From NCBI RefSeq assembly GCF_014863585.1, contig NZ_CP062253.1:5331001-5395000 (forward strand): DNA of 64,000 bases, in the 5' to 3' direction. This stretch comes from Pseudomonas gozinkensis. Lineage in GTDB: Bacteria > Pseudomonadota > Gammaproteobacteria > Pseudomonadales > Pseudomonadaceae. Below the pieces are notes generated by a model. The model saw only the letters and a list, made by a program, of their open reading frames with translations, did no database searches and was not told where the DNA came from. This document shows positions 18,622 through 27,200 of this stretch, one piece after another; the first letter of the stretch is position 1; every line of letters starts with the position of its first letter. The position numbers were made by a program, and so were the translations under genes.

Positions 18622-21536
18622 GCCAACGCCCGAACAGCACCGCGAAACGTCCAAGCTTCGCCGACGTGAAAGCCGCCGCGTTCAAAGACATTGATCGTGT
18701 CTTGTCGCACTGGCTGCCCAACGGCAAGCGCGTGGATGGCGGCAAGGAATACACCGCTCCAAATCCGACCCGCAGCGACAAGCGCGCAGGTTCGCTCAAG
18801 GTCAACTTGAGCAAGGGCACCTGGGCAGATTTTGCCACCGGCGACAAAGGCGGCGACCTGATCGATCTGGTGCGCTATCTGGACGACGGCACCGACGTCG
18901 AGGCTTGCAACAAACTGGCCGACTGGCTGAACGTTGCGCCGGGCGCCGCCAAGACAATGGCAGCACCGACCAAGCCCAAGGCGTCGACATGGAACGCCAT
19001 CCAGCCGATCCCGACCGAGGCCATGAACAAGTGCCCGGCCAAGCACCGTGATCATGGTGTGCCGTCCAAGGTCTGGATCTATCGCGATGCGCAGGGTCAG
19101 CCGCTCATGGCGCTGTATCGCTTCGACCTCGGCCCCGATGAAGACGGCAAGCCGAAGAAGGTCTTTGCGCCTCTGACATGGTGTCAGCGCTCCGATGGTC
19201 AAACCACACAATGGCGCTGGCAGGGTCTGCCGGATCCGCGTCCACTGCTGCGCCTTGATGAGCTGGCCCAGCGCGCTTACACGCCGGTGGTTTTGTGCGA
19301 AGGCGAGAAAGCCGCCGACGCTGCCAACGAACTACTGCCGAACTACGTGGCCACCTGCTGGCCGAACGGCTCCAACTCCTGGCACAAAGCCGACCTGACG
19401 CCGCTCAAGGGACGCGACGTGGTGTTGTGGCCGGACAACGACGACAGCGGTAAAGCCTGCATGGCCACCGTTGCCGAAAAGCTGCGCGAAATCGGCGCGG
19501 CCTCGGTCCGGGTCATTGCGCTGGAGGTGTTCAAACGAAAGCCGACGCTGAAGAACGACCGCGCCGCGTTCGCCAAAGGTGGTCAATGGGATGACGGCGA
19601 CGATGCCGCCGATGCGCTCGGCAAAGGCTGGACCGCTGCGCATTTTTCCGAGCTGGAAAGCAGCGGCGAGCTGTTCGGCGTGATCGAAGAAAAACCGGTA
19701 GTTGCCCCGGTAGAACCCACGCCGGAACCGGAACCGGACGCGAAACCCAAAGCAGCAGCCAAGCGCCCGGCAAAATCGAAAAACGACCTGATGCCGGGAG
19801 GCTTTCGCCTGACGCCCGAGGGAGTGTTCTACGCAGGCGACGACGGTGAAGCACGCCCGGTGTGTTCGCCACTGGCAATCCTTGCGCGTACCCGTGACGA
19901 GAAGGGCCACAACTGGGGTTTGCTGGTCGAGTTCGACGATCCCGACGGCACCAAGAAACGCTGGAACATCCCGGCACGCACCATGACCGGCGACTTCGGC
20001 AAGGACGTGCTCGGCCCGTTGGTGGACATGGGGTTGCGTCTGGCCGGCAGCCGCTCGGGGCGCAACGCTCGCAACGATTTGCAAAGTTACCTGGGCGGCT
20101 TCGACAGCGCGCAACGAGCGCGACTGGTCACCCGCTTGGGCTGGCATGACAGCGCCTTTCTGTTGCCCGAGCAGCAGGTCGGCATGCACGTGGAACACCT
20201 GCACTTCTACGAGGCCGGCGCGCAACTTCCGCCGATCAGCGAAGCGGGCACGTTGGAACAGTGGCAACAGCAGATCGGCGCGCTGTGCATCGGCAACCAT
20301 CGTTTGGCGTTTGTCGTCGGCGTGGCCTTCGCCGGCCCCCTGCTGCACATGCTTGGCCACGAATCGGGCGGCTTTCACCTTTACGGCGACAGCTCCGGCG
20401 GCAAGACCACGCACCTGCAGGTTGCCGCCTCAATCTACGGCGGGCCGCGTCTGGTGCGCTCGTGGCGCTCGACCGACAACGCGCTGGAGTCGATCGCTGC
20501 CGCTCACTCCGACGGGCTTCTGGTGCTCGATGAAATCGGCATGTGTGATGCCCGCATCATCGGCGAGACGGTGTACATGCTCGGCAACGGCACCGGCAAG
20601 GCCCGCGCCAATGATCGAGGCCAAGCCGGCCGGCAGGTGCAGGAATGGCGCCTGCTGTTTCTCTCCACCGGTGAAAAGACCTTGGCCCAACACATGGCCG
20701 AAGCCAACAAGGAACTGAAAGCCGGTATGGAGGTGAGGATGCTCGCCGTCCCGGCCGATGCCAGCAAAGGCCTTGGTATGTTCGACACGCTCAATGGTTT
20801 CGAGGATGCCGCCGCCCTATCCGACGCACTCAAGGCCCGTGTGGCGAACTACTACGGCACGCCGCTGACCGCGTTCTTGACCGCGCTGTGTGAACCCGGC
20901 AAGCGCCACGGCTGGGCGGCAATCCTGCGCCGCACGCTGGAAGGCTTTATAGCCAAAGCGCTCCCCGCCTCTGCCAGTGGACAAGCACACCGTGCTGCGG
21001 CGCGCTTCGGTCTCGCGGCGGCCGCTGGCGAGCTAGCCACCGCGATGGGCATTACCGGTTGGCCGGACGGCACGGCCACCACTGCCGCTCGGGTGTGCTT
21101 GAACGCATGGCTCCATGAGCGTGGCGGCGCCGGTAACTTCGAGGGCGATGCGATCTTGGCGCGGCTGCGCCAGGTCATCGAGCGTTTTGGTGAAAGCCGC
21201 TTCACCCGATGGGAATCGGCGGCAGCGAAGATCGACGAACACGGCCCACGCACCATCGACCGCCTCGGCTTTCGCAAGACGCTGGAACACGGCATGGGCG
21301 ACACCATGCACACCACCAACACCTATTACGTGCTGACCGAGGCGTGGCGCTCGGAGATCTTCCGAGGCATGAACCTCACGGCGGTAAACAAGGAGCTACT
21401 GCAGCGCGGTGTGCTGGAACCGAGCAGCGACGGTAAGGCGTCGAGCTTGGTGCGTCTGCCCGGGCTGGGCCAGCAGCGCTGCTACATCGTGAAAGTGATT
21501 CCGGGAACGGATGACGGCGAGGCACGGGCTGCCTGA
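18618..21536 (+). CDS. Toprim/DUF927 replicative primase-helicase (alpha-like)
   Basis: 972 residues. The N-terminus resembles the primase-associated fold (WADFATGDKGGDLIDLVRYL, residues ~73-92). A Toprim-like domain follows with VVLCEGEKAAD near 224 and DVVLWPDNDDSGKACM near 266. A Lys/Pro-rich linker (~350-385) leads to a DUF927 domain (GGFRLTPEGVFYAGDDGEA near 394) with Walker A GDSSGGKTTH near 590 and Walker B GLLVLDEIGM near 634. This is the element's own initiator/primase/helicase and would replicate the excised circle. It ends the coupled operon starting at 17910 under the C4-like RNA. Relatedness to P4 alpha is by role and layout, not shown by alignment. Confidence 0.9.
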   Translation: MSQRPNSTAKRPSFADVKAAAFKDIDRVLSHWLPNGKRVDGGKEYTAPNPTRSDKRAGSLKVNLSKGTWADFATGDKGGDLIDLVRYLDDGTDVEACNKLADWLNVAPGAAKTMAAPTKPKASTWNAIQPIPTEAMNKCPAKHRDHGVPSKVWIYRDAQGQPLMALYRFDLGPDEDGKPKKVFAPLTWCQRSDGQTTQWRWQGLPDPRPLLRLDELAQRAYTPVVLCEGEKAADAANELLPNYVATCWPNGSNSWHKADLTPLKGRDVVLWPDNDDSGKACMATVAEKLREIGAASVRVIALEVFKRKPTLKNDRAAFAKGGQWDDGDDAADALGKGWTAAHFSELESSGELFGVIEEKPVVAPVEPTPEPEPDAKPKAAAKRPAKSKNDLMPGGFRLTPEGVFYAGDDGEARPVCSPLAILARTRDEKGHNWGLLVEFDDPDGTKKRWNIPARTMTGDFGKDVLGPLVDMGLRLAGSRSGRNARNDLQSYLGGFDSAQRARLVTRLGWHDSAFLLPEQQVGMHVEHLHFYEAGAQLPPISEAGTLEQWQQQIGALCIGNHRLAFVVGVAFAGPLLHMLGHESGGFHLYGDSSGGKTTHLQVAASIYGGPRLVRSWRSTDNALESIAAAHSDGLLVLDEIGMCDARIIGETVYMLGNGTGKARANDRGQAGRQVQEWRLLFLSTGEKTLAQHMAEANKELKAGMEVRMLAVPADASKGLGMFDTLNGFEDAAALSDALKARVANYYGTPLTAFLTALCEPGKRHGWAAILRRTLEGFIAKALPASASGQAHRAAARFGLAAAAGELATAMGITGWPDGTATTAARVCLNAWLHERGGAGNFEGDAILARLRQVIERFGESRFTRWESAAAKIDEHGPRTIDRLGFRKTLEHGMGDTMHTTNTYYVLTEAWRSEIFRGMNLTAVNKELLQRGVLEPSSDGKASSLVRLPGLGQQRCYIVKVIPGTDDGEARAA

Positions 21537-21624
21537 GGGCAACTCTGCTGATCGAGGTAACGCCGGCTCATTCCCGGCCTCGCCAGCCGAATCACTCAAA
21601 TCAAACTCATCAAGGACAACGAAC

Positions 21625-22488
21625 ATGACAATGAATGAATTGAAACAGCAACTCGCCGAATTGATTGCCGAGAAAGAAGCAATTGAAAACAGTCTTCCCA
21701 TCCTGCACGCGGAATGGAGCAATGCGCCTAACAACTACAGTCCAATCGGCAACATGATCGGAAGCCCTGAGAGAAGTGCCGCCATGGATCGTTACTCAAG
21801 TGCTGAATGTCGCCTGAGGGCAATTCCATCCTCGATCAGCCGTATCGAGGAAAAGATGGCTTACTTGGAGCGCATTGAACACGTCGAAGAAATCAGGGCA
21901 AAGTCGATCCAAACCATGTCCGAAGCGGCCGCTGAAATCGAAGCGCTGAAGCAGACACAATCGCATCTGAGCCAACGCCTTCAGACCATTCAGTCGGATG
22001 CGCAGCAATCGCTGGAGAAAGCACAGCAGGCAGAACGAGATGCAGCAAGCCTGTATGCACGCAGCTTGGCGAGTGGCGATAGCGACGGCGAGAAATCCGC
22101 TAATGGTGAAATGCAGAAGGCGGCCAAACAACTCGCTGCCACTGATGAGCACGTCAGAAGACAGGAACTCATCATGGAGGCCTTGCAGGCTGAGCTCGAC
22201 TCCCTTGAAACGCAAATCGCCACTGCACAGCAGCGGGAGAACGATGCAAAAGAATCGGCCCTGAGCGCTGTAAAGCTGACTCTGGAAGAAGAGTGGAACG
22301 CCGCTGCGGAACACTTGGTAGTCCTGGGCGCACGGATACTCGCGGCGGACTACGCCCGAGGGTACTCGGGATATGGTTTCTCCAAGCTCGATGTACCTCA
22401 ATTCGGACCTTTCCATTCGGATCTTCGTCACTCAGACCTAGTCTCCGCAGCCCGCTCCATCAGCACAGAGGATCTGCTGGCAGCTTGA
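21625..22488 (+). CDS. Coiled-coil protein, unknown
   Basis: 287 residues from the ATG at 21625, with AAGGA nine bases upstream; the upstream in-frame stretch lacks a ribosome-binding site. Heptad-rich from residue 1 to ~235 (LKQQLAELIAEKEAIENSLP, IEALKQTQSHLSQRLQTIQS, then alternating Glu/Gln/Ala). A short non-coiled C-terminus has YARGYSGYGFSKLDVPQFGP. No signal peptide or membrane span. It follows the primase by ~90 bp. No family recognised; cytoplasmic oligomer likely. Confidence 0.75.
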   Translation: MTMNELKQQLAELIAEKEAIENSLPILHAEWSNAPNNYSPIGNMIGSPERSAAMDRYSSAECRLRAIPSSISRIEEKMAYLERIEHVEEIRAKSIQTMSEAAAEIEALKQTQSHLSQRLQTIQSDAQQSLEKAQQAERDAASLYARSLASGDSDGEKSANGEMQKAAKQLAATDEHVRRQELIMEALQAELDSLETQIATAQQRENDAKESALSAVKLTLEEEWNAAAEHLVVLGARILAADYARGYSGYGFSKLDVPQFGPFHSDLRHSDLVSAARSISTEDLLAA

Positions 22489-22542
22489 ACCCGAAGCAGC
22501 CCGCTCACGCGGGCTGTTTAGAACCCCATCAGGACAAAGATC

Positions 22543-22731
22543 ATGATCACTCCAATACTGAGCAGCGCGAACTGGACCGACACCTTGAAGGCACGCAAAA
22601 ACCACCTGACCGCGCTGATGAAAATCGTGGACATCAAAACGGGCAAGGTCTCGAATGTTCAGACACTGACGGTCAACTTGATCAAGAACGAAATGAGCTA
22701 CATCGAAGACCAGTTGAAAGGGCGTAAGTGA
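22543..22731 (+). CDS. Small protein, unknown
   Basis: 62 residues beginning MITPILSSANWTDTLKARKN, basic, ending DQLKGRK. AGGA lies nine bases upstream. It sits between the coiled-coil gene and the MvaT-like gene. A short hairpin (GCCCGCTCACGCGGGC) at 22499-22514 separates it from the former. Not recognised. Confidence 0.5.
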   Translation: MITPILSSANWTDTLKARKNHLTALMKIVDIKTGKVSNVQTLTVNLIKNEMSYIEDQLKGRK

Positions 22732-22793
22732 GCTGAACTCCGTGCTGTAATACACTTCAGAAAGATATCGCTAAAACACAACAAGGAATTCAC

Positions 22794-23159
22794 ATGTCCA
22801 AACTCGCCGAATACCGCCAGCTTGAGAAACACCTCGCCGAACAGCTTCAGGCTTTGGAAGCACTGAAGAGCGATGGCGCATTGAAAAAAGAGATCGAGTT
22901 CGAAACCAAGCTACGCGAGCTGCTCGATCAGTACGGTTTCAGCCTCAAGCACATCATCAACCTGCTGGATCCGCAGAGCACGAAACGCGCTTCAACACCA
23001 GCGCCGGCACCTGGCAAGCGTAAGCCTCGCGATCTGAAGGTCTACAAGAACCCGCACACCGGCGAAGTGGTCGAAACCAAAGGCGGCAATCACAAGACGC
23101 TGAAGGAGTGGAAATCCAAGCACGGTGCCGACGAAGTTGAAAGCTGGGTGAAGAAGTAA
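22794..23159 (+). CDS. MvaT/MvaU-type H-NS-like xenogeneic silencer
   Basis: 121 residues. An N-terminal oligomerisation coiled coil (MSKLAEYRQLEKHLAEQLQA) with KKEIEFETKLRELLDQYG, a Pro/Ala/Lys linker, and the C-terminal AT-hook-like DNA-binding domain KVYKNPHTGEVVETKGGNHK-TLKEWKSKHG. It is diverged from chromosomal MvaT at the N-terminus but keeps the DNA-binding core. Pseudomonas elements often carry such proteins, which may silence AT-rich cargo (here 23.5-27.2 kb) or mimic host MvaT. AAGGA lies seven bases upstream, and a strong terminator follows. Confidence 0.93.
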   Translation: MSKLAEYRQLEKHLAEQLQALEALKSDGALKKEIEFETKLRELLDQYGFSLKHIINLLDPQSTKRASTPAPAPGKRKPRDLKVYKNPHTGEVVETKGGNHKTLKEWKSKHGADEVESWVKK

Positions 23160-23170
23160 CGCAGCTTGAA

Positions 23171-23197
23171 TAAAAGGCCTCTCAGAGGCCTTTTTTT
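23171..23197 (+). terminator. Terminator after the MvaT-like gene
   Basis: AAAAGGCCTCT-CAG-AGGCCTTTTTTT, 12 bases after the stop codon. Confidence 0.92.
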
Positions 23198-23208
23198 GTT
23201 GATCACAA

Positions 23209-23355
23209 TCAAAGTCCAACGCCCTCAACTGCTCTCCTGTAGTTCGCTGTAGCCTTCTCGATCATAGCTCTGCGCTCCTCACGGGTGATGACGCCTTCAT
23301 TGAAGTATTGCTCGGCCCTCCCAACCTGATCGAGCTGCTCCTGGCTGCACTCCAC
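23209..23355 (-). pseudogene. Possible gene remnant abutting repeat cluster 1
   Basis: An open stretch of 48 codons on the minus strand (from a GTG at 23355; in-frame TAA at 23365-23367) reads ECSQEQLDQVGRAEQYFNEG then VITREERRAMIEKATANYRR, protein-like and helical, ending VEGVGL. It stops 12 bases past the MvaT terminator. The upstream part is missing, replaced by the palindromic repeats starting at 23371. Probably the 3' end of a larger gene cut by cassette exchange; a genuine short gene is possible. Confidence 0.35.
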
Positions 23356-23370
23356 GATTTTTTCTTAGCG

Positions 23371-23461
23371 ACCGCATCTGCCCAATAGCTGCCGCTCACG
23401 AACGTCTGCTTTCGGCCAAAAGCGGACCTTTGAGAGCTGAACCTTCGGGTCAATAGTGGAC
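23371..23461. repeat. 33-bp-period palindromic repeat cluster 1 (three units)
   Basis: Units at 23371-23393, 23404-23427 and 23436-23461; the middle one is GTCTGCTTTCGG-CCAAAAGCGGAC, an imperfect palindrome. Start-to-start spacing is 32-33 bases. Same unit type as clusters 2-4. It sits between the MvaT/remnant segment and the DUF5677-like gene. Confidence 0.75.
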
Positions 23462-23546
23462 GTGGATTTTCAATAGCCGTGGACTATTCACCGTCATTAT
23501 CGTCATTATTACGGGTGAGTGCGCCCTTTCTGCTTGTTTGGGGGCA

Positions 23547-24899
23547 ATGAATTATTCTTATTTGAAACGGAAGTCAACAATGAAAAAACCGTCTGGAATG
23601 CAGGACGAATTTGATAAGGCGATAGAGCAAACCGTAGCTCCCGAGAATATTTTGCCGCTGGCTATGTCTAGGTCAGTTGAACGACTGGGCTTGAACTGTG
23701 ATGAGTCAGATCTGAAGGAATTAATAAATGCCGTTATTAATTCAAAGCATGGCGAGATTAATATTGATCTAGACATCCCATGCTCATTTGGCACGACGAA
23801 GGAAGACGTACAATCCACGATCACAACGATTTTTGACGATCTAAAATTTACAATCAAAGAAGTTTCGACCGAGATAACTGAAGCTTTGCCACAGGCGGTA
23901 CAGATTACATTGGAAAAAATGGCCTATATAGTTGGCGGAGAGCTACTGAACAAAGCAACGGAGCACACTGAATATCTTGATAAAATTCAGGAGTTGCGCG
24001 CAAGCACAGTTGAAAAACTTTGGAATAAAGCTGTAAATCAATTAGACATGCTAAGACACTTAGTTATTGAATGGGACGGAGCTGCATTTGAAATTAAGAG
24101 CGGGCCATACGCCAATGTGAATACCGCGCGCGCGCTGAATAGAATAGTTTTACGATTGTATAGTGTGGTTGGTGAAATCATCGCACTGGCTCGAGCTGGG
24201 TATGCTGATGGTGCATTAGCGAGGTGGCGAACGATTCATGAAATTTGTATTATCGCGATTTTCTTGAGCAAACAATCTGATAGGTGTGCGCAAATGTACT
24301 TAGCACACAGCATAATTGACGAGTTAAGATTGGTTGAGTCAGGTAGCAGGGAGGGGATTCACAAAACTAACAATAAAGCTGACCAACAATATCTAATTTC
24401 GCTAAGAAAGCAGAAGTCGCAACTAGTAGAAATATTCGGCCCATCTTTTGCTAAAGACCTGGGCTGGGCAGCAGTAGAGCTCGGTCGCACAAGAGTGACC
24501 TTTCGAGAGCTTGAAGATTTTGTTGAAATGGGAATGTTGAGGAAAGGCTATCAGCATGCTAACAGTGCAACTCACGGAGGCGCGCTAGCTGCCCTAACGA
24601 GAATTAGTTTAGGGATGGATATTGAATATGCTAGCGAAGTTTCACCTGCATTCGGATGTGAAGTAGCGATAGACTATGTAGCAGGATCTCTATCAACATT
24701 GATTGCGGAACTCTGCGTAGAGACAGAAAGCGCCGATCTTTTAATTATGAATATGGTTATTCAGGATTTTTCTTCTAGCGTGCACAACCATATTGAAAAC
24801 TCAAAAAAGAACATTTCTCGCATTACTCCTCGTGCAAAGTTTCAATTTAAGAAATCGCGAAACTCACTCTTAAATACCAGGCAAGGAAAGAAGAAATGA
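23547..24899 (+). CDS. DUF5677-like protein, AT-rich cargo gene
   Basis: 450 residues from the ATG at 23547 (GGGGG just upstream; a later ATG at 23580 is also possible). The first ~170 residues are acidic and charged. The middle (RLYSVVGEIIALARAGYADG, ALARWRTIHEICIIAIFLS, residues ~215-250) and HANSATHGGALAAL near 340 match the pattern of DUF5677, a helical domain of unknown activity often seen in defence or mobile loci. Base composition is clearly more AT-rich than the core or the replication module. It is alone between repeat clusters 1 and 2, and its stop codon overlaps cluster 2. Function unknown; defence is a guess from context. Confidence 0.75.
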   Translation: MNYSYLKRKSTMKKPSGMQDEFDKAIEQTVAPENILPLAMSRSVERLGLNCDESDLKELINAVINSKHGEINIDLDIPCSFGTTKEDVQSTITTIFDDLKFTIKEVSTEITEALPQAVQITLEKMAYIVGGELLNKATEHTEYLDKIQELRASTVEKLWNKAVNQLDMLRHLVIEWDGAAFEIKSGPYANVNTARALNRIVLRLYSVVGEIIALARAGYADGALARWRTIHEICIIAIFLSKQSDRCAQMYLAHSIIDELRLVESGSREGIHKTNNKADQQYLISLRKQKSQLVEIFGPSFAKDLGWAAVELGRTRVTFRELEDFVEMGMLRKGYQHANSATHGGALAALTRISLGMDIEYASEVSPAFGCEVAIDYVAGSLSTLIAELCVETESADLLIMNMVIQDFSSSVHNHIENSKKNISRITPRAKFQFKKSRNSLLNTRQGKKK

Positions 24900-24989
24900 C
24901 GCTGCTTTTGGCTGATGGGGGCCGCTCAGGAACAACCGTATCCGGCCAATAGCGGTCGCCGTGGCCGTCAGCTTTCGCCATATGCGGAC
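24898..24989. repeat. 33-bp-period palindromic repeat cluster 2 (three units)
   Basis: Unit centres (GGC/CGCC core) at about 24910, 24944 and 24977, spacing 34 and 33. The second unit reads CCGTATCCGGCCAATAGCGG. The first unit begins at the stop codon of the DUF5677-like gene. It lies between that gene and the TOPRIM/AAA pair. Confidence 0.75.
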
Positions 24990-25249
24990 GCTTGCAAGTG
25001 AGCGCTAGCTGTCAAAGCAGTTGTTGCAAATGGTGCCCTAGCAAGTCTATGTTGAGGCTTAGAAGTGTCTACGAAATCCGGGGCGATTCCATTTCTGTGC
25101 AAACATCGCACTGTACAAGCCGCGCCCTACCATTAGCGGGCAGTCAACGTCCTATAAGTTTACTTAGCTAACTTTAGCACAACTATATCTGCATACGACC
25201 ACGTCTACAAAGGGGGGCACCTAAAGCAAACTTAATAATTTAAATTCTA
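24990..25249. other. Non-coding gap between repeat cluster 2 and the TOPRIM gene
   Basis: 260 bases with no convincing gene. The last ~100 bases before the TOPRIM stop are very AT-rich. No clear terminator hairpin with a T-run was seen for the minus-strand operon. Nothing else found. Confidence 0.5.
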
Positions 25250-26002
25250 TTAAAGTTCGAGAAAGGAGCACAGGGATTCCGCTGATGCGCACTTCTGCCT
25301 AACAATAACAGAACTGTTTGCAATCTGTTCACCATATGCCTCGTACCTCTCTGATGGACTCTTTTGTAAACGTATCGCCCCATCCTTATTATGCGCTTTG
25401 AAACCAGCAGCTATAAGGCGAGCTTCCCAATCACTTAGGTCTTCGAGGTTGTAAGGTGCGGTCAAACTAGCGAAAGCAATATTGGCAGGGTCTAGTGTGG
25501 CCAGCAACCACGTCTCTATCGCGAATGAGGTGATTGCAAAGTGGACTATATCTTTACTTGGCTTTTCCTTAAGCCAGTGATGCAGGGCCTCTTCGCAGTA
25601 ATCCCTTCGATGTTTGACTGCTGGATTGAATGCCGGAATATCCTTTATTTGCTCAGCAATATCAGAGTCAATTTGAATAATCAACCCTTTAGCGCCTCGA
25701 ATTGCCATTAGCGCTTGCCAGCTTTGCCTAGCGAGTAAAGGCCTTAAATTTGGATGTACTGCTGCAATATCTTGTGGGGTTTTCACTCCATATTTTTTAC
25801 ACCAGTTTCTAACCCCGCCCCAACCATGTCTCTCCCAAGTCCCAGTGGTTGCATCAATTTGAGGAGCCAGCGCTATAATCTCTACTGGCTTACCAAGGTC
25901 CTCGTAGATTTTCGATGCTAACCGCTTGATAACATATGTATCGGTCGGGCCTTCGCAGACGAGTAAATATTTGTCCAATTTAGAATCCTGCTGGCATGCC
26001 AC
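25250..26002 (-). CDS. TOPRIM-like effector of a two-gene ATPase system
   Basis: 250 residues starting at a GTG at 26002 with AGGAG seven bases upstream. The N-terminus YLLVCEGPTDTYVIKRLA carries the TOPRIM-type acidic motif (E-G-x-T-D), and IIQIDSDIAEQI near residue 112 supplies the D-x-D motif. Together they suggest a metal-dependent nuclease of the OLD/RloB/AriB kind. The later HFAITSFAIETWLLAT and conserved Arg/Lys near the end are compatible. It overlaps the ATPase gene by 23 bases, implying coupled production in fixed ratio. I infer an abortive-infection type nuclease; the exact family (AbiLii/RloB-like, DUF4435, DUF4276) cannot be fixed by eye. Confidence 0.75.
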   Translation of the reverse strand: MACQQDSKLDKYLLVCEGPTDTYVIKRLASKIYEDLGKPVEIIALAPQIDATTGTWERHGWGGVRNWCKKYGVKTPQDIAAVHPNLRPLLARQSWQALMAIRGAKGLIIQIDSDIAEQIKDIPAFNPAVKHRRDYCEEALHHWLKEKPSKDIVHFAITSFAIETWLLATLDPANIAFASLTAPYNLEDLSDWEARLIAAGFKAHNKDGAIRLQKSPSERYEAYGEQIANSSVIVRQKCASAESLCSFLEL

Positions 26003-27200
26003 CTATTGCTCCTGACATCCATATTTCGGAAAGCTTCATGCCGAAATATCGTTCTTCCCACTGTTCCTTAGTCGTGTCCTGCGGCGGAGAGACTCTCCTG
26101 AATTTAGTATGGCCATCTTCGTCGCGTTCAACAACAAACAATCTATGTTTAGAATTGAACAAGTCAACTGCATCAAGCGCTGCTGGATTATGAGTTGTCA
26201 AAAACAGCTGCTTTTCAGGGTTTTTTTCTAGTATTTCTGATATTTGACTCATCAACGCCCTAATCAGCCCGGGATTTAGTGCGTTGTCAACATTGTCGAG
26301 TGCAAAAATATTTGGAGAATTTTTATGAATCAGTAGAACGAGGGCGAATAAAATATACAGCGCGCCTTCACTCACGTCGTAACCGTATAGCTTATTGAAG
26401 TTGGTTATCATGTATTTGTCGCTGTAGACAACCTTCGCTCCAATAAGGTTAATATGCCCTGAAACAAGCTCTTGGTTAACTTGTTTCGTTGTGCCTACAG
26501 ATTTAACCCAATTGATGAGCTCAAAAAAACGCTGAATCTGAGGTCTGGCTTCCTTATCATTCAAAACTTCATTTAACGCATCTGCTAGGCGTCCCCCGTA
26601 CAATCCTAGAGGTTCTTTAGCACTAGAATCTGTCTCAGTGCCTCGAAGCAGAGGTGTTGCAGGTGCGTAAATTGCATATTTTGTCAGCGCAGAGAGAATT
26701 TCTATTTCCTGAGAATAATTAGTATCATTCTGAATAGTTTTCAACGCCTGCAGATAAGGGAATATAGCTTTCCGATTATCTAGTTTGGAATTTAGCGAAT
26801 TTCCATTGAGGGTGGCCCCGTTATTTGAGCGCCCGGCTATTGTTGCACCCTCGACCTTTACTGACTCAGAGTGATAGCGAAAACCATCAACAGCATTGAC
26901 ACTCATTGAATAACTTAAATCATTGTCAAAATGAGCTTCCAGCCTGAATATACTTGTGCGATTTTTATTCTTAAATGCACTACGAAATATCGCAGACGAA
27001 GAAAGCCTAGCACCTCTATGCTGTAGTCGCTCATAATCTATCCCACCTTCTAAAGATGCGGAAAGCATAGCAATGGCTTCGAGCAAGTTACTTTTACCAG
27101 CGCCGTTGGTTCCTATAAAAACATTAAGCTGTCCCAAGTCCAAACTATCCTGCCAGATGGACTTGAACCCTTTAATATCTAGTTGCCGCAATATGGCCAT
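25980..27200 (-). CDS. AAA/ABC-type ATPase (AAA_21-like), sensor of a two-gene system
   Basis: 406 residues from the ATG at 27200 (MAILRQLDIKGFKSIWQDSL); an in-frame TTG lies 12 codons upstream. RecF/SMC-like head: Walker A FIGTNGAGKSNLLEAI near residue 30, SEGALYILFALVLLIHKNSP as signature region near 285, Walker B NIFALDNVDNALNPG near 305, and switch LFLTTHNPAALDAV. Related ATPases partner TOPRIM nucleases in OLD/Gabija, AbiL and PARIS defence. AT-rich and on the opposite strand to the rest of the element, so a separate cassette. Promoter presumably between 27200 and 27600. Confidence 0.85.
   Translation of the reverse strand: MAILRQLDIKGFKSIWQDSLDLGQLNVFIGTNGAGKSNLLEAIAMLSASLEGGIDYERLQHRGARLSSSAIFRSAFKNKNRTSIFRLEAHFDNDLSYSMSVNAVDGFRYHSESVKVEGATIAGRSNNGATLNGNSLNSKLDNRKAIFPYLQALKTIQNDTNYSQEIEILSALTKYAIYAPATPLLRGTETDSSAKEPLGLYGGRLADALNEVLNDKEARPQIQRFFELINWVKSVGTTKQVNQELVSGHINLIGAKVVYSDKYMITNFNKLYGYDVSEGALYILFALVLLIHKNSPNIFALDNVDNALNPGLIRALMSQISEILEKNPEKQLFLTTHNPAALDAVDLFNSKHRLFVVERDEDGHTKFRRVSPPQDTTKEQWEERYFGMKLSEIWMSGAIGGMPAGF

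Noticed and set aside
25250..27200. Firm assignment of the ATPase/TOPRIM pair as PARIS
   Set aside because: AriB (DUF4435) signature could not be confirmed by eye; the pair could equally be AbiL-like or another OLD-related system.
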